Made by a program: the position numbers and the translations under genes. A stretch of DNA of 64,000 nt from contig JBCBNV010000001.1 in NCBI GenBank assembly GCA_039821605.1, positions 186,001 to 250,000 of the forward strand, written 5' to 3'. How positions within the stretch are numbered: the stretch's first letter is position 1; the number at the start of each line of letters is the position of its first letter. The notes below the pieces were generated by a model. It was not told the DNA's origin. It was given only the letters and a program-made list of their open reading frames with translations, and ran no database searches. Source of the DNA: CALBPI01 sp039821605 (GTDB lineage Bacteria > Pseudomonadota > Gammaproteobacteria > Steroidobacterales > Woeseiaceae). Below are positions 1-8,485 of the stretch, piece after piece.

Positions 1-370
1 CGATGGCGTTCTGGCCAAACGCACGACCGAGCACGCGCGCATCCTCAACGTCGATGCCCAGCACGAGTACGCCGGGTTCGTCTGGCCACTCGCCTGACGG
101 GTCGATCGCGACCGTATCCCTAAGATCGAAGCCGCGCTCCCCGAGTCCTGCCCGCAGTATGCGATCGGCAGCCCCATTGGCGTCGGCCGACTGGCGATCA
201 CTGCCGGGGTTGTAGGCCGTCACGATGGCAGCCTGAGTGACCCCTGCCCAACGCAACAGCGCCGCGAGTGCGGCGCTGTTGCTGCCAATCGAGAGATCGA
301 TAGGCGGGTCGGTCTGGACGCGATAGATGGCGGCCCGGTAGGCCGCCTCGAGCGCCCTGAAGTCTTCCAA
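1..370 (-). CDS. DUF3293 domain-containing protein (partial, runs off left edge)
   Basis: Reading the minus strand from 370 gives an open frame to the window edge (123 codons seen). It contains a start region EDFRALEAAYRAAIYRV, the block PIDLSIGSNSAALAALL, then TAYNPGSDRQS, PSGEWPDEPGVLVLGI and FGQNAI. These match the pattern of the small DUF3293 family (residues such as the IG.S..L..LL block and the closing GQNA). The function of this family is unknown. In this frame a stop lies 14 codons upstream and no ATG occurs, so I chose TTG at 368-370 as the start. It begins 7 nt after the stop of the methyltransferase gene, so the two probably share a transcript. The 3' end is outside the window. Confidence 0.72.
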   Translation of the reverse strand, partial: MEDFRALEAAYRAAIYRVQTDPPIDLSIGSNSAALAALLRWAGVTQAAIVTAYNPGSDRQSADANGAADRILRAGLGERGFDLRDTVAIDPSGEWPDEPGVLVLGIDVEDARVLGRAFGQNAI

Positions 371-377
371 GCGGGCG

Positions 378-1208
378 TCAGACCGGCTTGCGGAACACGA
401 GCGTCATGCGGTCGCTCTCGCCAATCGCGAGGTAGCGGTCCTTGTCCGTGTCGCCGTGGCGCAGTGTCGGCGGCAGGCTCCAGACGCCGCCATCGTGGTT
501 GGCCGTGTCCTTGGGGTTGGCATTGATGTCGGCGTCCTTGACGAGCTCGAAGCCCTCGCTTTCGAACATCGCGATCACTTCGGACTGCTTCAGATAGCCA
601 TTGTGGCCGCGCGTATAGTCGTAGGGCGCGACTTCATTGGCGCGGTGCTGCACGACACCGACAATGCCGCCGGGTTTGAGCATGCCGTAGAAGTGGGCAA
701 TGGTCTCATCGGTCATGTCTTTGCGCGCCAGGCCGTGGAAGCCGCGGAAGGTGACGACGGCGTCGAGCTTGCCGGCCCAGTCGGGTGCTTCGTCGATTTC
801 GACGGCGGCGATTTTCTCGGCGTCGATGCCCGTCCACTCTGTGACGCGGCCCGGGAATGTATCGGGGAACGCCTTGAGTCGTGCCTTGCGCTCATCGTCG
901 ACCGTTGCGTGGTAGCGCTCGACGTCGGCACCAATGGCCACGTAGGTGCCCTTGTCCGAGACGAGCGGCGCCAGAACTCGCGTGTACCAACCGCCACCCG
1001 GGCCGTACTCGCCGACGGTCATGCCCGGCTTGATACCGAAGAACGCAAGCGTCTCGGCGGGGTTGCGGTAGGCGTCGCGCGCGCGGTCGTCTGCGCGGTA
1101 GTCGGCGGCGAGGATCGTCGCCATCGCATCACCTTCGTGGTGCCCAGCTTGGGCGGGGACGGCGGCGACAAATGCCAGTGCCAGGGTCAGGGTGCCGATT
1201 CGGGTCAT
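378..1208 (-). CDS. Exported SAM-dependent methyltransferase-like protein
   Basis: The protein has 276 residues from ATG 1206-1208. Residues 1-22 form a Sec signal peptide (MTRIGTLTLALAFVAAVPAQA, AxA cleavage site). The mature part has a class I methyltransferase motif I (VGEYGPGGGWYTRVLAP), followed by the strands and helices usual for the Rossmann core and the block MLKPGGIVGVVQH. It resembles the predicted periplasmic methyltransferases of the COG4798 type. A longer open frame reaches 1631, but that extension overlaps the plus-strand GGDEF/EAL gene and lacks a signal sequence at its start. What an exported methyltransferase would use as methyl donor is unknown, so a non-methyltransferase role is possible. 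It is followed closely by the DUF3293 gene. Confidence 0.8.
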   Translation of the reverse strand: MTRIGTLTLALAFVAAVPAQAGHHEGDAMATILAADYRADDRARDAYRNPAETLAFFGIKPGMTVGEYGPGGGWYTRVLAPLVSDKGTYVAIGADVERYHATVDDERKARLKAFPDTFPGRVTEWTGIDAEKIAAVEIDEAPDWAGKLDAVVTFRGFHGLARKDMTDETIAHFYGMLKPGGIVGVVQHRANEVAPYDYTRGHNGYLKQSEVIAMFESEGFELVKDADINANPKDTANHDGGVWSLPPTLRHGDTDKDRYLAIGESDRMTLVFRKPV

Positions 1209-1407
1209 GAGCGGTGCTCCAGGAAGCCAGAATTTTGGGTGGGCGAAGTCTAGCAAACCCCGGCGGTCATTGGCGTCGCAGCCCATATGCAGCACCGAAA
1301 ACGGGTCTGGTTCCGTTTCCCGCGCGCAAACCATGACTTGCGTCTCAATACGGACAGCGCGTCGATGACGTGTCGCGGCAAAACGACAATACTCGGCAGC
1401 CTGCATC
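1209..1407. other. Divergent intergenic region, no clear elements
   Basis: This stretch separates the minus-strand methyltransferase from the plus-strand GGDEF/EAL gene, so it must carry promoters for both unless the latter starts elsewhere. I see no convincing sigma-70 boxes, repeats or small genes in it. Confidence 0.4.
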
Positions 1408-3114
1408 TTGGGGCAAGAGTGCGTGGGAGACGCCACAACAGTAGAGCAGGCCGCCGACAGCGCGCCTAAACCGACTGTGCTGGTCATGACGGGCACCGGT
1501 CGGCTGTCTTCCGTTCTCGAACCCGGTGACGCCTGGGCGGCCGGTTCGGGCGGGCCCTCGGTTCGTGCGGCAGACATGTGGCCGGGCGCCGGCGGCAAGG
1601 CCGTGGGGGCGCTGATTCGCCGTGCCATCAAGGCGCGCCGCAGTCAGGTGTCACGCCTCGACCTCATGCCGCGCCTTCCCGATATGGAATGCCTTTGCGT
1701 GCCGCAGGGACGCGATGCGGCCTTGCTCGTCATTCGCGACCTGTCAGTGGGCGCCGCTGACCTCGAACGTATGCGCCGCCTGGCGTTCGAAGACCCGACA
1801 ACGGGTCTGCCCAACCGGCAGCAGTTTTTCGAGGACCTGGAGAAGGTCGTTGGGATTCAGGGCCTGCGCGAGGGCCGCTCCGCCGTGCTTTCGGTCCACC
1901 TCGGCCGCATTGAAGACAATGCCCCGGGCCTGAGCTCATTCCAGCAGGACGCGTTGCTGCGCGAGGTTGCGGCACGACTGACCACCCAGGTGCGTGGCTC
2001 CAATGCAGGCCTCGAGGACGACATGGAGCGTGTGACCGTCATTGGTCGCACCGACTACCGCCAGTTCTCCATGATCCTGCCCGACATCGAGTCAGGCACC
2101 GACGCCGAATCCGTGGCCGACCGTATCGTGGGCGCGCTGGCTGAGGCGATTCCTGTGGGCGACCGGTCGGTACTTGTGTCTCCGGCGATCGGCGTGGCGC
2201 TGTACCCCCAGGACGGCGAGGACGCGCAGACGCTGTTCGACAACGCGCTCGTGGCCATGGAAGCGGCGCGCAACGACAACCTGCCCGGTTACCAGATGCA
2301 CTCGGGCACGATGCGACTGCGCGCACTGCAGCGTCAGGATCTCGCGCTCGAACTCAAGAGCGCGCTCGACCGGGGTGCGTTCTCACTGAATTACCTGCCG
2401 ATCGTGGATGCCGTGACGAGCAAGCCCGTGGCCATCGAAGCGCTTGTGCGCTGGCCCAGCGCCTTGCTCGGCGAACGCTCGGTGTCGCGCCTCGTCAACA
2501 TTGCCGAGCGCACGGGCCTGATCGTGCCGATTGGCGAATGGGTACTGCATCAATCGCTGGCCGTGATCGCGGCTGCGCGCACCGCGGGCAGCAAGGCGCG
2601 GCTTGCCGTCAATCTGTCGCCCCAAGAGCTCTCGCGCCAGGACCTGCCCGAGCGCGTCTTCGCCATCGCGCAGGAGTACGATCTCGACGCCGAGGTTCTG
2701 GAGTTCGAGATCACCGAATCGACGCTGGCGCGCGATGCCGCCAATGGCTTCCCGCGTGTCAAGGCGCTGCGCGCCATTGGCGCCACGGTCGTGCTGGATG
2801 GTTTCGGCGCGGGCACCTCATCCGTAGCGGCCTTGTCACGCAGCCCCATCGATGGACTCAAAATCGACCGCTCGATCGTGCGCGATGTCGTCACGAGCGA
2901 CGCGGCGGCCGCGGCCTGTTCCGCAGCGGCGGCCATGGGTAAGGAACTCGGCCTGCGGCTCATCGCCGTGGGTATCGAGACTCGCGAGCAGGCGGCTGCA
3001 CTTGCGGGTATGGGTTGCGCGCAGCTGCAGGGTTTTCTCTTCTCACGCCCCGTGGACTCGCAAACGGTGCTGGAACTGGGGCCGACGGCCGTCACAGCGC
3101 AGGTCGCGGACTAA
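1408..3114 (+). CDS. PAS-like/GGDEF/EAL protein with degenerate catalytic sites
   Basis: The protein has 568 residues if translation begins at TTG 1408. ATG 1486 is the main alternative and would remove 26 residues. A PAS-like segment (about residues 22-115, ending VIRDLSVG) precedes a GGDEF-fold domain (about 118-285; LAFEDPTTGLPNRQQFF) in which the GGDEF signature is replaced by DYRQF, so cyclase activity is unlikely. The EAL domain (about 305-560) keeps E344-A-L, the NLS asparagine, EITES, K of LKIDRS and the late Q. The second Asp of the DDFG motif is G465 (DGFGAG) and the loop glutamate of AEGVE is V521 (AVGIE). Those two positions are needed for metal binding and catalysis in RocR-type phosphodiesterases. 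I infer a c-di-GMP or GTP binding or regulatory role. Its stop is 3 nt before the start of the next GGDEF/EAL gene, with which it is surely cotranscribed. Confidence 0.85.
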   Translation: MGQECVGDATTVEQAADSAPKPTVLVMTGTGRLSSVLEPGDAWAAGSGGPSVRAADMWPGAGGKAVGALIRRAIKARRSQVSRLDLMPRLPDMECLCVPQGRDAALLVIRDLSVGAADLERMRRLAFEDPTTGLPNRQQFFEDLEKVVGIQGLREGRSAVLSVHLGRIEDNAPGLSSFQQDALLREVAARLTTQVRGSNAGLEDDMERVTVIGRTDYRQFSMILPDIESGTDAESVADRIVGALAEAIPVGDRSVLVSPAIGVALYPQDGEDAQTLFDNALVAMEAARNDNLPGYQMHSGTMRLRALQRQDLALELKSALDRGAFSLNYLPIVDAVTSKPVAIEALVRWPSALLGERSVSRLVNIAERTGLIVPIGEWVLHQSLAVIAAARTAGSKARLAVNLSPQELSRQDLPERVFAIAQEYDLDAEVLEFEITESTLARDAANGFPRVKALRAIGATVVLDGFGAGTSSVAALSRSPIDGLKIDRSIVRDVVTSDAAAAACSAAAAMGKELGLRLIAVGIETREQAAALAGMGCAQLQGFLFSRPVDSQTVLELGPTAVTAQVAD

Positions 3115-3117
3115 ATC

Positions 3118-5007
3118 ATGGCGGCGAGCGACACCTTTATCGACCGCCTCACGATGACCTCGATCGAGTTCACGGGTGACTCGGCCGAGGAACGCCAGGC
3201 CATGCTCGAGGCGGCGGCACCTGCGCGCGTCATGTTGATCGTGCGCGATCGCGAGGCGCGGCACTGGGCGCCGCGCTGGCTGCGAAACGCTGGGCTCGAA
3301 GTGGTGCTGCCCGAAGATCCGCGCCACGCCATTGCAGACGTGACGACCGAGCAGCCCGACATCGTGGTCATCGATGCGGGCCTCAGGAACGCCGACGGGC
3401 AGCCCGTCTATGCCTCGCTCGCAGCCGAAAACGCGCCGCGGCCCATCGTATTTACGCTGTGCCGGACGCGGCGTGAAAACCATGCGGCGCTGAAGGCGCG
3501 CAATGTCGATGTGCTGCGCAAGCCCCACGACTGGGAAATGATTGCGCGACGCGTGGCGCACGCAGGCGACAAGATCGTGCTTGAGCGGCGGCTCGCGTTC
3601 GCCGAGAAGTCACTGCGCGACGCGCAGAAATTTGCTGACGACGCGCGCATGCAGCTCAAATCACGTGACTCGTTCGAGCCCGTTACGGGGCTGCCCAACC
3701 GCGCCCGTTTCAAGGACATCGCCAAGCGCAGCATGGCCGCGGTAGAGCGCGACGACAACAAGCTCGCCGTGGTGGTTGCCGGTTTCAGCCGGTTCCGACT
3801 CGTGGTCGAAGCCATGGGTCAGCAGGCTGCAGACCAGGTGTTGCTCGAGATCGGCGACAGCCTGTCGACCTGCCTCAAGGAGGCCGGCGACAGCCCCGTG
3901 CAATCACGAGGCCTGAGGACGTCGATGGTCGGCATCCTCGACCACGCTCGCTTTGGCATCATGCTGACCTGGTCGGGCGACGACGACGAACTGGCCCGGT
4001 TCCAGCAACGCCTGATGCAGGCCCTGGCGCGGCCCATCCAGGTCGGTGGTCAAACGGTCTACCTGTCCGCCTGCCTCGGTATCGCGATGTACCCGGACGA
4101 CGCCGACAATGTCGACAGTCTGCTGCAACGCGCTGACAACGCCATGCGTGCCGCGCAGGGCCGCGGCGGCGGCGTGCGTTACCACTGCGCCGAAAGCGAC
4201 GCGGCGGCCGTACGAAAACTCGAAATCGAGCACATGCTGCACGAGGCGCTCGACACCAACGAACTGTCGCTGGCCTACCAGCCTGTGGTCGACATGCCGA
4301 CCGGCGACATCGTCGCCGTAGAGGCGCTGCTGCGCTGGCACCGACCCGATGGCACGAGTATTGCGCCCGATCAGTTCATCGGCATCGCCGAAGAGTCGGG
4401 TCTGATCGTCCGCGTGGGCGATTTTGTCCTCGATCAGGTTTGCCGCCAGTACAACCGCTGGCGCGTGGCCGGGCTCGACTGCCCGGTTTTGTGCGTCAAC
4501 GTGGCGCGCGGCCAGGTCACGGATCCGGAATTCCCGGATCGCGTGCAGGCGATCCTCAAGGCACACCAGGTGCCGACCTCGGTCATTGAGCTCGAGATTT
4601 CCGAGCGCGGTGCCTTGCAGGGCGATTACGAGGTCATCAACCAGCTCGACCGCCTGAAGACCATCGGTGTTCGCCTGTCGATCGACGATTTCGGTACGGG
4701 CGACTCGGCCATCAGCTACCTGAAAGACCTGCCCGCCGACGTGCTCAAGATTGATCGCGGCTACATCGAGGGCATGCTGGGCAACCGCAAGGACCTGGCC
4801 ATCACCTCAGCCATGGTCGCGTTGGGTCAGCGTCTGGACATGATGGTCATTGCGGAAGGCGTCGAAACCGAGGACCAGCGAGACGCGCTTCTGGCCCTTG
4901 GTTGCCAGGCTTGCCAGGGCTTCTTCTACGCCCGGCCCATGGCCCCGGCGCACTTCGCCGAAATGCTCAAAACCGGCCTTCCAGCCGTCTCTGACGAAAC
5001 GGCTTAA
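3118..5007 (+). CDS. Response-regulator-type GGDEF/EAL c-di-GMP phosphodiesterase
   Basis: The protein has 629 residues. Residues about 35-150 form a receiver-like domain with a candidate phospho-acceptor D86 (VVIDAG) and K135 (LRKP). A coiled linker (ERRLAFAEKSLRDAQKFADDA) follows, then a GGDEF-fold domain (about 180-345) whose signature is replaced by DHARF, and an EAL domain (about 370-615). The EAL site looks complete: E402 (VEALLRW), N of CVNVA, EISE, D523-D524 (DDFGTG), K of LKIDR, E580 (AEGVET) and Q of CQGFF. It should therefore hydrolyse c-di-GMP to pGpG under phosphorylation or allosteric control. It starts 3 nt after the preceding gene. The contrast between a dead first copy and an intact second copy suggests they act as a pair. 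Confidence 0.88.
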   Translation: MAASDTFIDRLTMTSIEFTGDSAEERQAMLEAAAPARVMLIVRDREARHWAPRWLRNAGLEVVLPEDPRHAIADVTTEQPDIVVIDAGLRNADGQPVYASLAAENAPRPIVFTLCRTRRENHAALKARNVDVLRKPHDWEMIARRVAHAGDKIVLERRLAFAEKSLRDAQKFADDARMQLKSRDSFEPVTGLPNRARFKDIAKRSMAAVERDDNKLAVVVAGFSRFRLVVEAMGQQAADQVLLEIGDSLSTCLKEAGDSPVQSRGLRTSMVGILDHARFGIMLTWSGDDDELARFQQRLMQALARPIQVGGQTVYLSACLGIAMYPDDADNVDSLLQRADNAMRAAQGRGGGVRYHCAESDAAAVRKLEIEHMLHEALDTNELSLAYQPVVDMPTGDIVAVEALLRWHRPDGTSIAPDQFIGIAEESGLIVRVGDFVLDQVCRQYNRWRVAGLDCPVLCVNVARGQVTDPEFPDRVQAILKAHQVPTSVIELEISERGALQGDYEVINQLDRLKTIGVRLSIDDFGTGDSAISYLKDLPADVLKIDRGYIEGMLGNRKDLAITSAMVALGQRLDMMVIAEGVETEDQRDALLALGCQACQGFFYARPMAPAHFAEMLKTGLPAVSDETA

Positions 5008-5149
5008 CGCCCACGTTATGAGAACTGCGTCACACTTTGTGGTGGCGCGCCCCCGGAACCCGTCAACGCCCCAGAAACCGTTCTCCTGCCTAATTGGCGT
5101 ATAGCAATTGGGGCCGACCGGGACGGTTGGTACAACGGGAAGGGGATTC

Positions 5150-8100
5150 ATGAAGAGCACGAGACGATCTCTCGCTGGATGGTGCATCGCTGGTCTGCTG
5201 GCTAGCGCGATGGCGCTGCAGCCGGCGCAGGCGAGTTCGGCCAAGGCAGGCCTCTCGCACCCGATGTTGTTCCAGCACATCTCGAACGACCAGGGCCTCT
5301 CGCAGAGCAATGTCACGTCCATCCACCAGGATCGCGACGGCATGATGTGGTTTGGTACCGAGGACGGCCTAAACCGTTTTGACGGCTACACCTTCGAGCA
5401 GTTCAAGCGCGAGCGAGGCAACCCTGGCGCACTGCCCAACGACTTCATCTGGGACATCGTCGAAGATGCCTCGGGCGATCTCTGGCTCGCGACCAACGGT
5501 GGTGGCCTCGTGCGCTACGACCGCAGCAACAACCGCTTCGTAAGCTTCCGTCATGACGCAAATGACCCCAGCAGCATTTCCGCCAACATCGTGCGCCGCC
5601 TTGCGTTCGATCCCCAGGGCAACCTCTGGGTGGCAACGCGCGGCGGTGGTCTGGACCGCTTCGACGCGGCCAGCGAGAGCTTCCGTCGCTACCGCCTGTC
5701 GGGTGACGCGCAGGCTGCGGATCAGCTCTTTGCACTGCACATCGACCGCGCGGGCCGCCTCTGGGTCGGTGGCGATCACGGCCTCACGCGCATCAACATC
5801 GAAACCGAACAGATGGTCTCCTACGCGCACGACGCGGAAGCGGCCGGCAGCCTCACGCGCGGCAGCGTGCGGGCGATTCTCGAAGATCACCTGGGCAACC
5901 TCTGGGTGGGCACCTACGGTGGCGGCCTGAGCAAGCTGCCCGCGGGCGACAATGAGTTTGTCACGCTGCGCCACGACGCGGCAGACGCGAAGACGCTGAC
6001 GGGCGACCGCATCCAGTCCCTGTTCGAAGACCAGTCACAGCGCATCTGGGTGGGCACGACGACGGGTCTGAACCTGCTCAATCCCATCGACAACACGCTC
6101 GTGCGCTACACGAACATCCCGGCAGAAATCTCGAGCCTGAGCGACAACAACATCACGACGATGTTTGAAGACCGCTCGGGTCTCATGTGGTTTGGCACCA
6201 AGACGCGCGGCATCAACACCTGGAACCCGCGCACCTGGGGCTTCGGCTTCGAACCCGCACACGAGATGACGGCCAGCGCCGAACGCGCACCGGTCGTCAC
6301 GTCGTTCGTGGAAGATACGCGCGGTCGTCTTTGGGTCGGCACGTTTGGTGATGGCCTCAATGCACTCGATCGCAGCAACGACACGCTGACGCGCTACTTC
6401 ACGGGTGCTGATGGCGGCCAGGCCATTCCGGGCAACCACGTCATGAGCCTGCTCCGCGACCGCGAAGGTTCGGTCTGGGTCGGCACGCTGCGCAACGGCA
6501 TCACGCGAATCGACGCCGATGCCAAGGTCATCGACTCGCTGCGCCACAACCCCGATGACACCGGCAGCCTCGCGGCCAACGGCATCATGAGCCTCTACGA
6601 GGATCGCGCGGGTCGCGTCTGGGTTGGCACCTTTGGCGGCGGCGTCAGCCGCTTTGACCGACGCACGGGGCAGTTTACAAACTACACGGCGGGCGCGAGC
6701 GGTCTCGAAAGCAACCGCATCACGGCGTTCGCTGAGGACCCGTCGGGTCGCATGTGGGTCGGTACCGACGCCGGTGGGCTGTCGCTCTACGATCCGGCCA
6801 CGGACAGCTTCCACACCTACCGCCACGATACCGATGTCGTGGGTACGCTTGCCGATGACTCGGTCTACGACATCGCCGTCGACGCCGACGGAACGGTCTG
6901 GGTGGGCACACGCGGCGGTGGTCTCGACCGCGTCGTCGGTGAAACGCGCACGCCCGAGGCCATCTCGTTCGCCAATCTGTCCGAAGTTGACGGGCTCGGC
7001 AACGACACGATCTACGGCGTCGAGTTCGAGTCGGGTGGCTGGCTCTGGCTCAGCACCAACTACGGCATTACCCAGTACCACCCCGAGAGTGGCGAGATGC
7101 GCAAGCTGCACCGCCGCGACGGCCTGCAGGGTGAAGAATTCAACTTCGGTGCGCACTACCGCAGCGAGTCGGGTGAGTTGTTCTTCGGTGGCACGAATGG
7201 CTACAACGCATTCTTCCCCGAGCAAGTCGCGCGCAACAGCGTGGCGCCGCTCATCGCGCTGACGGGCTTCTTCCACGGCAACGACCCGAAGAAGGAAAAC
7301 GTACCGCTTGACGATGACGGCAACGTCTCGCTCGACTGGCGCAGCAATGACGTCGGCTTCGAATTCGCCGCGCTCGACTTTACGTCGCCGCAGAACAACC
7401 TGTACCAGTTCAAGCTCGAAGGCTTCGACAAGGAGTGGATCGACCTCGGTAACCGCCGCCGCGTGACCTACACGGATCTCGCCGCGGGCCGCTACCTGCT
7501 GCGCGTTCGCGCCGCGAATGCGGACGGCGCCTGGAACGAGGCCGGCTTCACGGTGCCGATCGCTGTGGCTGCGGCGCCCTGGGCCACCTGGTGGGCCTAC
7601 CTGGGCTACGGTCTGCTCGCGCTCAACATCGCGCTGGGTCTGTACTTCAGCCACCGACGCCGTCTGGCGCGCGAGGCTGCCTACAGCCGCCGCCTCGAGC
7701 ACGAGGTCCAGGCGCGCACCTCGAAGCTCGCCGACAACAACAAGGAACTGCACGTTCTCAACAGGAAACTGCAGGAATCGAGCCTCAGCGACCCGCTCAC
7801 GGGTTTGCGCAACCGCCGCTTCGTCTTCGAAGAAGTGTCGCGTGACCTCGAGGTCATCCAGCGTCGCTTTGCCGATGACCGCAATGGCATCAGCCATGAA
7901 GACACTGCCGATCTCGTGTTCATGATGATCGACCTTGATCACTTCAAGCCGATCAACGACACCTACGGCCATGCCGCCGGCGACCAGATGTTGCTCGAGC
8001 TGCGCGACCTGCTGCTCGACACCTGCCGTCGCTCGGACTTTGTCGTGCGCTGGGGTGGTGACGAATTCGTCGTCATCGCCAAGCAGTCGCGGCCCGAAGA

Positions 8101-8473
8101 GGCCACGGCACTCGCCGAGCGTATCCGCTCGCGCATCGAGAGCCGCGCGTTCGATATCGGCGACGGCCAGACGGCGCGCACGACCTGCTCGGTCGGCTTC
8201 GTCGCCTACCCGATGTTCGAGGGCCAGGCCGAAGACGCCAGCCTCGACAACGTGCTCAATATTGCCGACTCGCTCATGTACGAAGCGAAGAAGCAGCGCA
8301 ACGCCTGGGTGGGCATGCTCGCCCCGGACGAGGCGGTCACGAGCGCGAACTTCGACCACGACTCCATCGAGTCGACCTCGGTCCTGTTCCGCGCACGTCG
8401 TACACACAACCTGACCCGGCACAACCCGGACGCAACACCTTCGCGGGCACCTCGCTTGCAGGTCGTTCGATAA
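5150..8473 (+). CDS. Two-component-regulator propeller sensor diguanylate cyclase
   Basis: The protein has 1107 residues from ATG 5150, preceded by a purine-rich GGGAAGGGG; a TTG at 5108 would add 14 residues ahead of an obvious signal peptide, so I rejected it. After the signal peptide (MKSTRRSLAGW to AQA) come about fourteen regulator-propeller repeats of the form I..D..G.LWVGT.GGGL.R (residues about 40-690), then a Y_Y_Y domain (about 715-795), one membrane segment (about 810-832), a coiled coil, and a GGDEF domain. The GGDEF motif is intact at 969-973 and an inhibitory I-site RxxD (R960 to D963) sits five residues before it. The usual architecture puts the propeller in the periplasm, where it would sense a polymer or fragment and switch c-di-GMP synthesis inside the cell. 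The subtilase gene follows after 12 nt. Confidence 0.92.
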   Translation: MKSTRRSLAGWCIAGLLASAMALQPAQASSAKAGLSHPMLFQHISNDQGLSQSNVTSIHQDRDGMMWFGTEDGLNRFDGYTFEQFKRERGNPGALPNDFIWDIVEDASGDLWLATNGGGLVRYDRSNNRFVSFRHDANDPSSISANIVRRLAFDPQGNLWVATRGGGLDRFDAASESFRRYRLSGDAQAADQLFALHIDRAGRLWVGGDHGLTRINIETEQMVSYAHDAEAAGSLTRGSVRAILEDHLGNLWVGTYGGGLSKLPAGDNEFVTLRHDAADAKTLTGDRIQSLFEDQSQRIWVGTTTGLNLLNPIDNTLVRYTNIPAEISSLSDNNITTMFEDRSGLMWFGTKTRGINTWNPRTWGFGFEPAHEMTASAERAPVVTSFVEDTRGRLWVGTFGDGLNALDRSNDTLTRYFTGADGGQAIPGNHVMSLLRDREGSVWVGTLRNGITRIDADAKVIDSLRHNPDDTGSLAANGIMSLYEDRAGRVWVGTFGGGVSRFDRRTGQFTNYTAGASGLESNRITAFAEDPSGRMWVGTDAGGLSLYDPATDSFHTYRHDTDVVGTLADDSVYDIAVDADGTVWVGTRGGGLDRVVGETRTPEAISFANLSEVDGLGNDTIYGVEFESGGWLWLSTNYGITQYHPESGEMRKLHRRDGLQGEEFNFGAHYRSESGELFFGGTNGYNAFFPEQVARNSVAPLIALTGFFHGNDPKKENVPLDDDGNVSLDWRSNDVGFEFAALDFTSPQNNLYQFKLEGFDKEWIDLGNRRRVTYTDLAAGRYLLRVRAANADGAWNEAGFTVPIAVAAAPWATWWAYLGYGLLALNIALGLYFSHRRRLAREAAYSRRLEHEVQARTSKLADNNKELHVLNRKLQESSLSDPLTGLRNRRFVFEEVSRDLEVIQRRFADDRNGISHEDTADLVFMMIDLDHFKPINDTYGHAAGDQMLLELRDLLLDTCRRSDFVVRWGGDEFVVIAKQSRPEEATALAERIRSRIESRAFDIGDGQTARTTCSVGFVAYPMFEGQAEDASLDNVLNIADSLMYEAKKQRNAWVGMLAPDEAVTSANFDHDSIESTSVLFRARRTHNLTRHNPDATPSRAPRLQVVR

Positions 8474-8485
8474 GGGGGCCGGACG

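Noticed and set aside
1209..1631. N-terminal extension of the methyltransferase
   Set aside because: It would overlap the plus-strand gene and bury the signal peptide; ATG 1206-1208 gives a normal exported protein.
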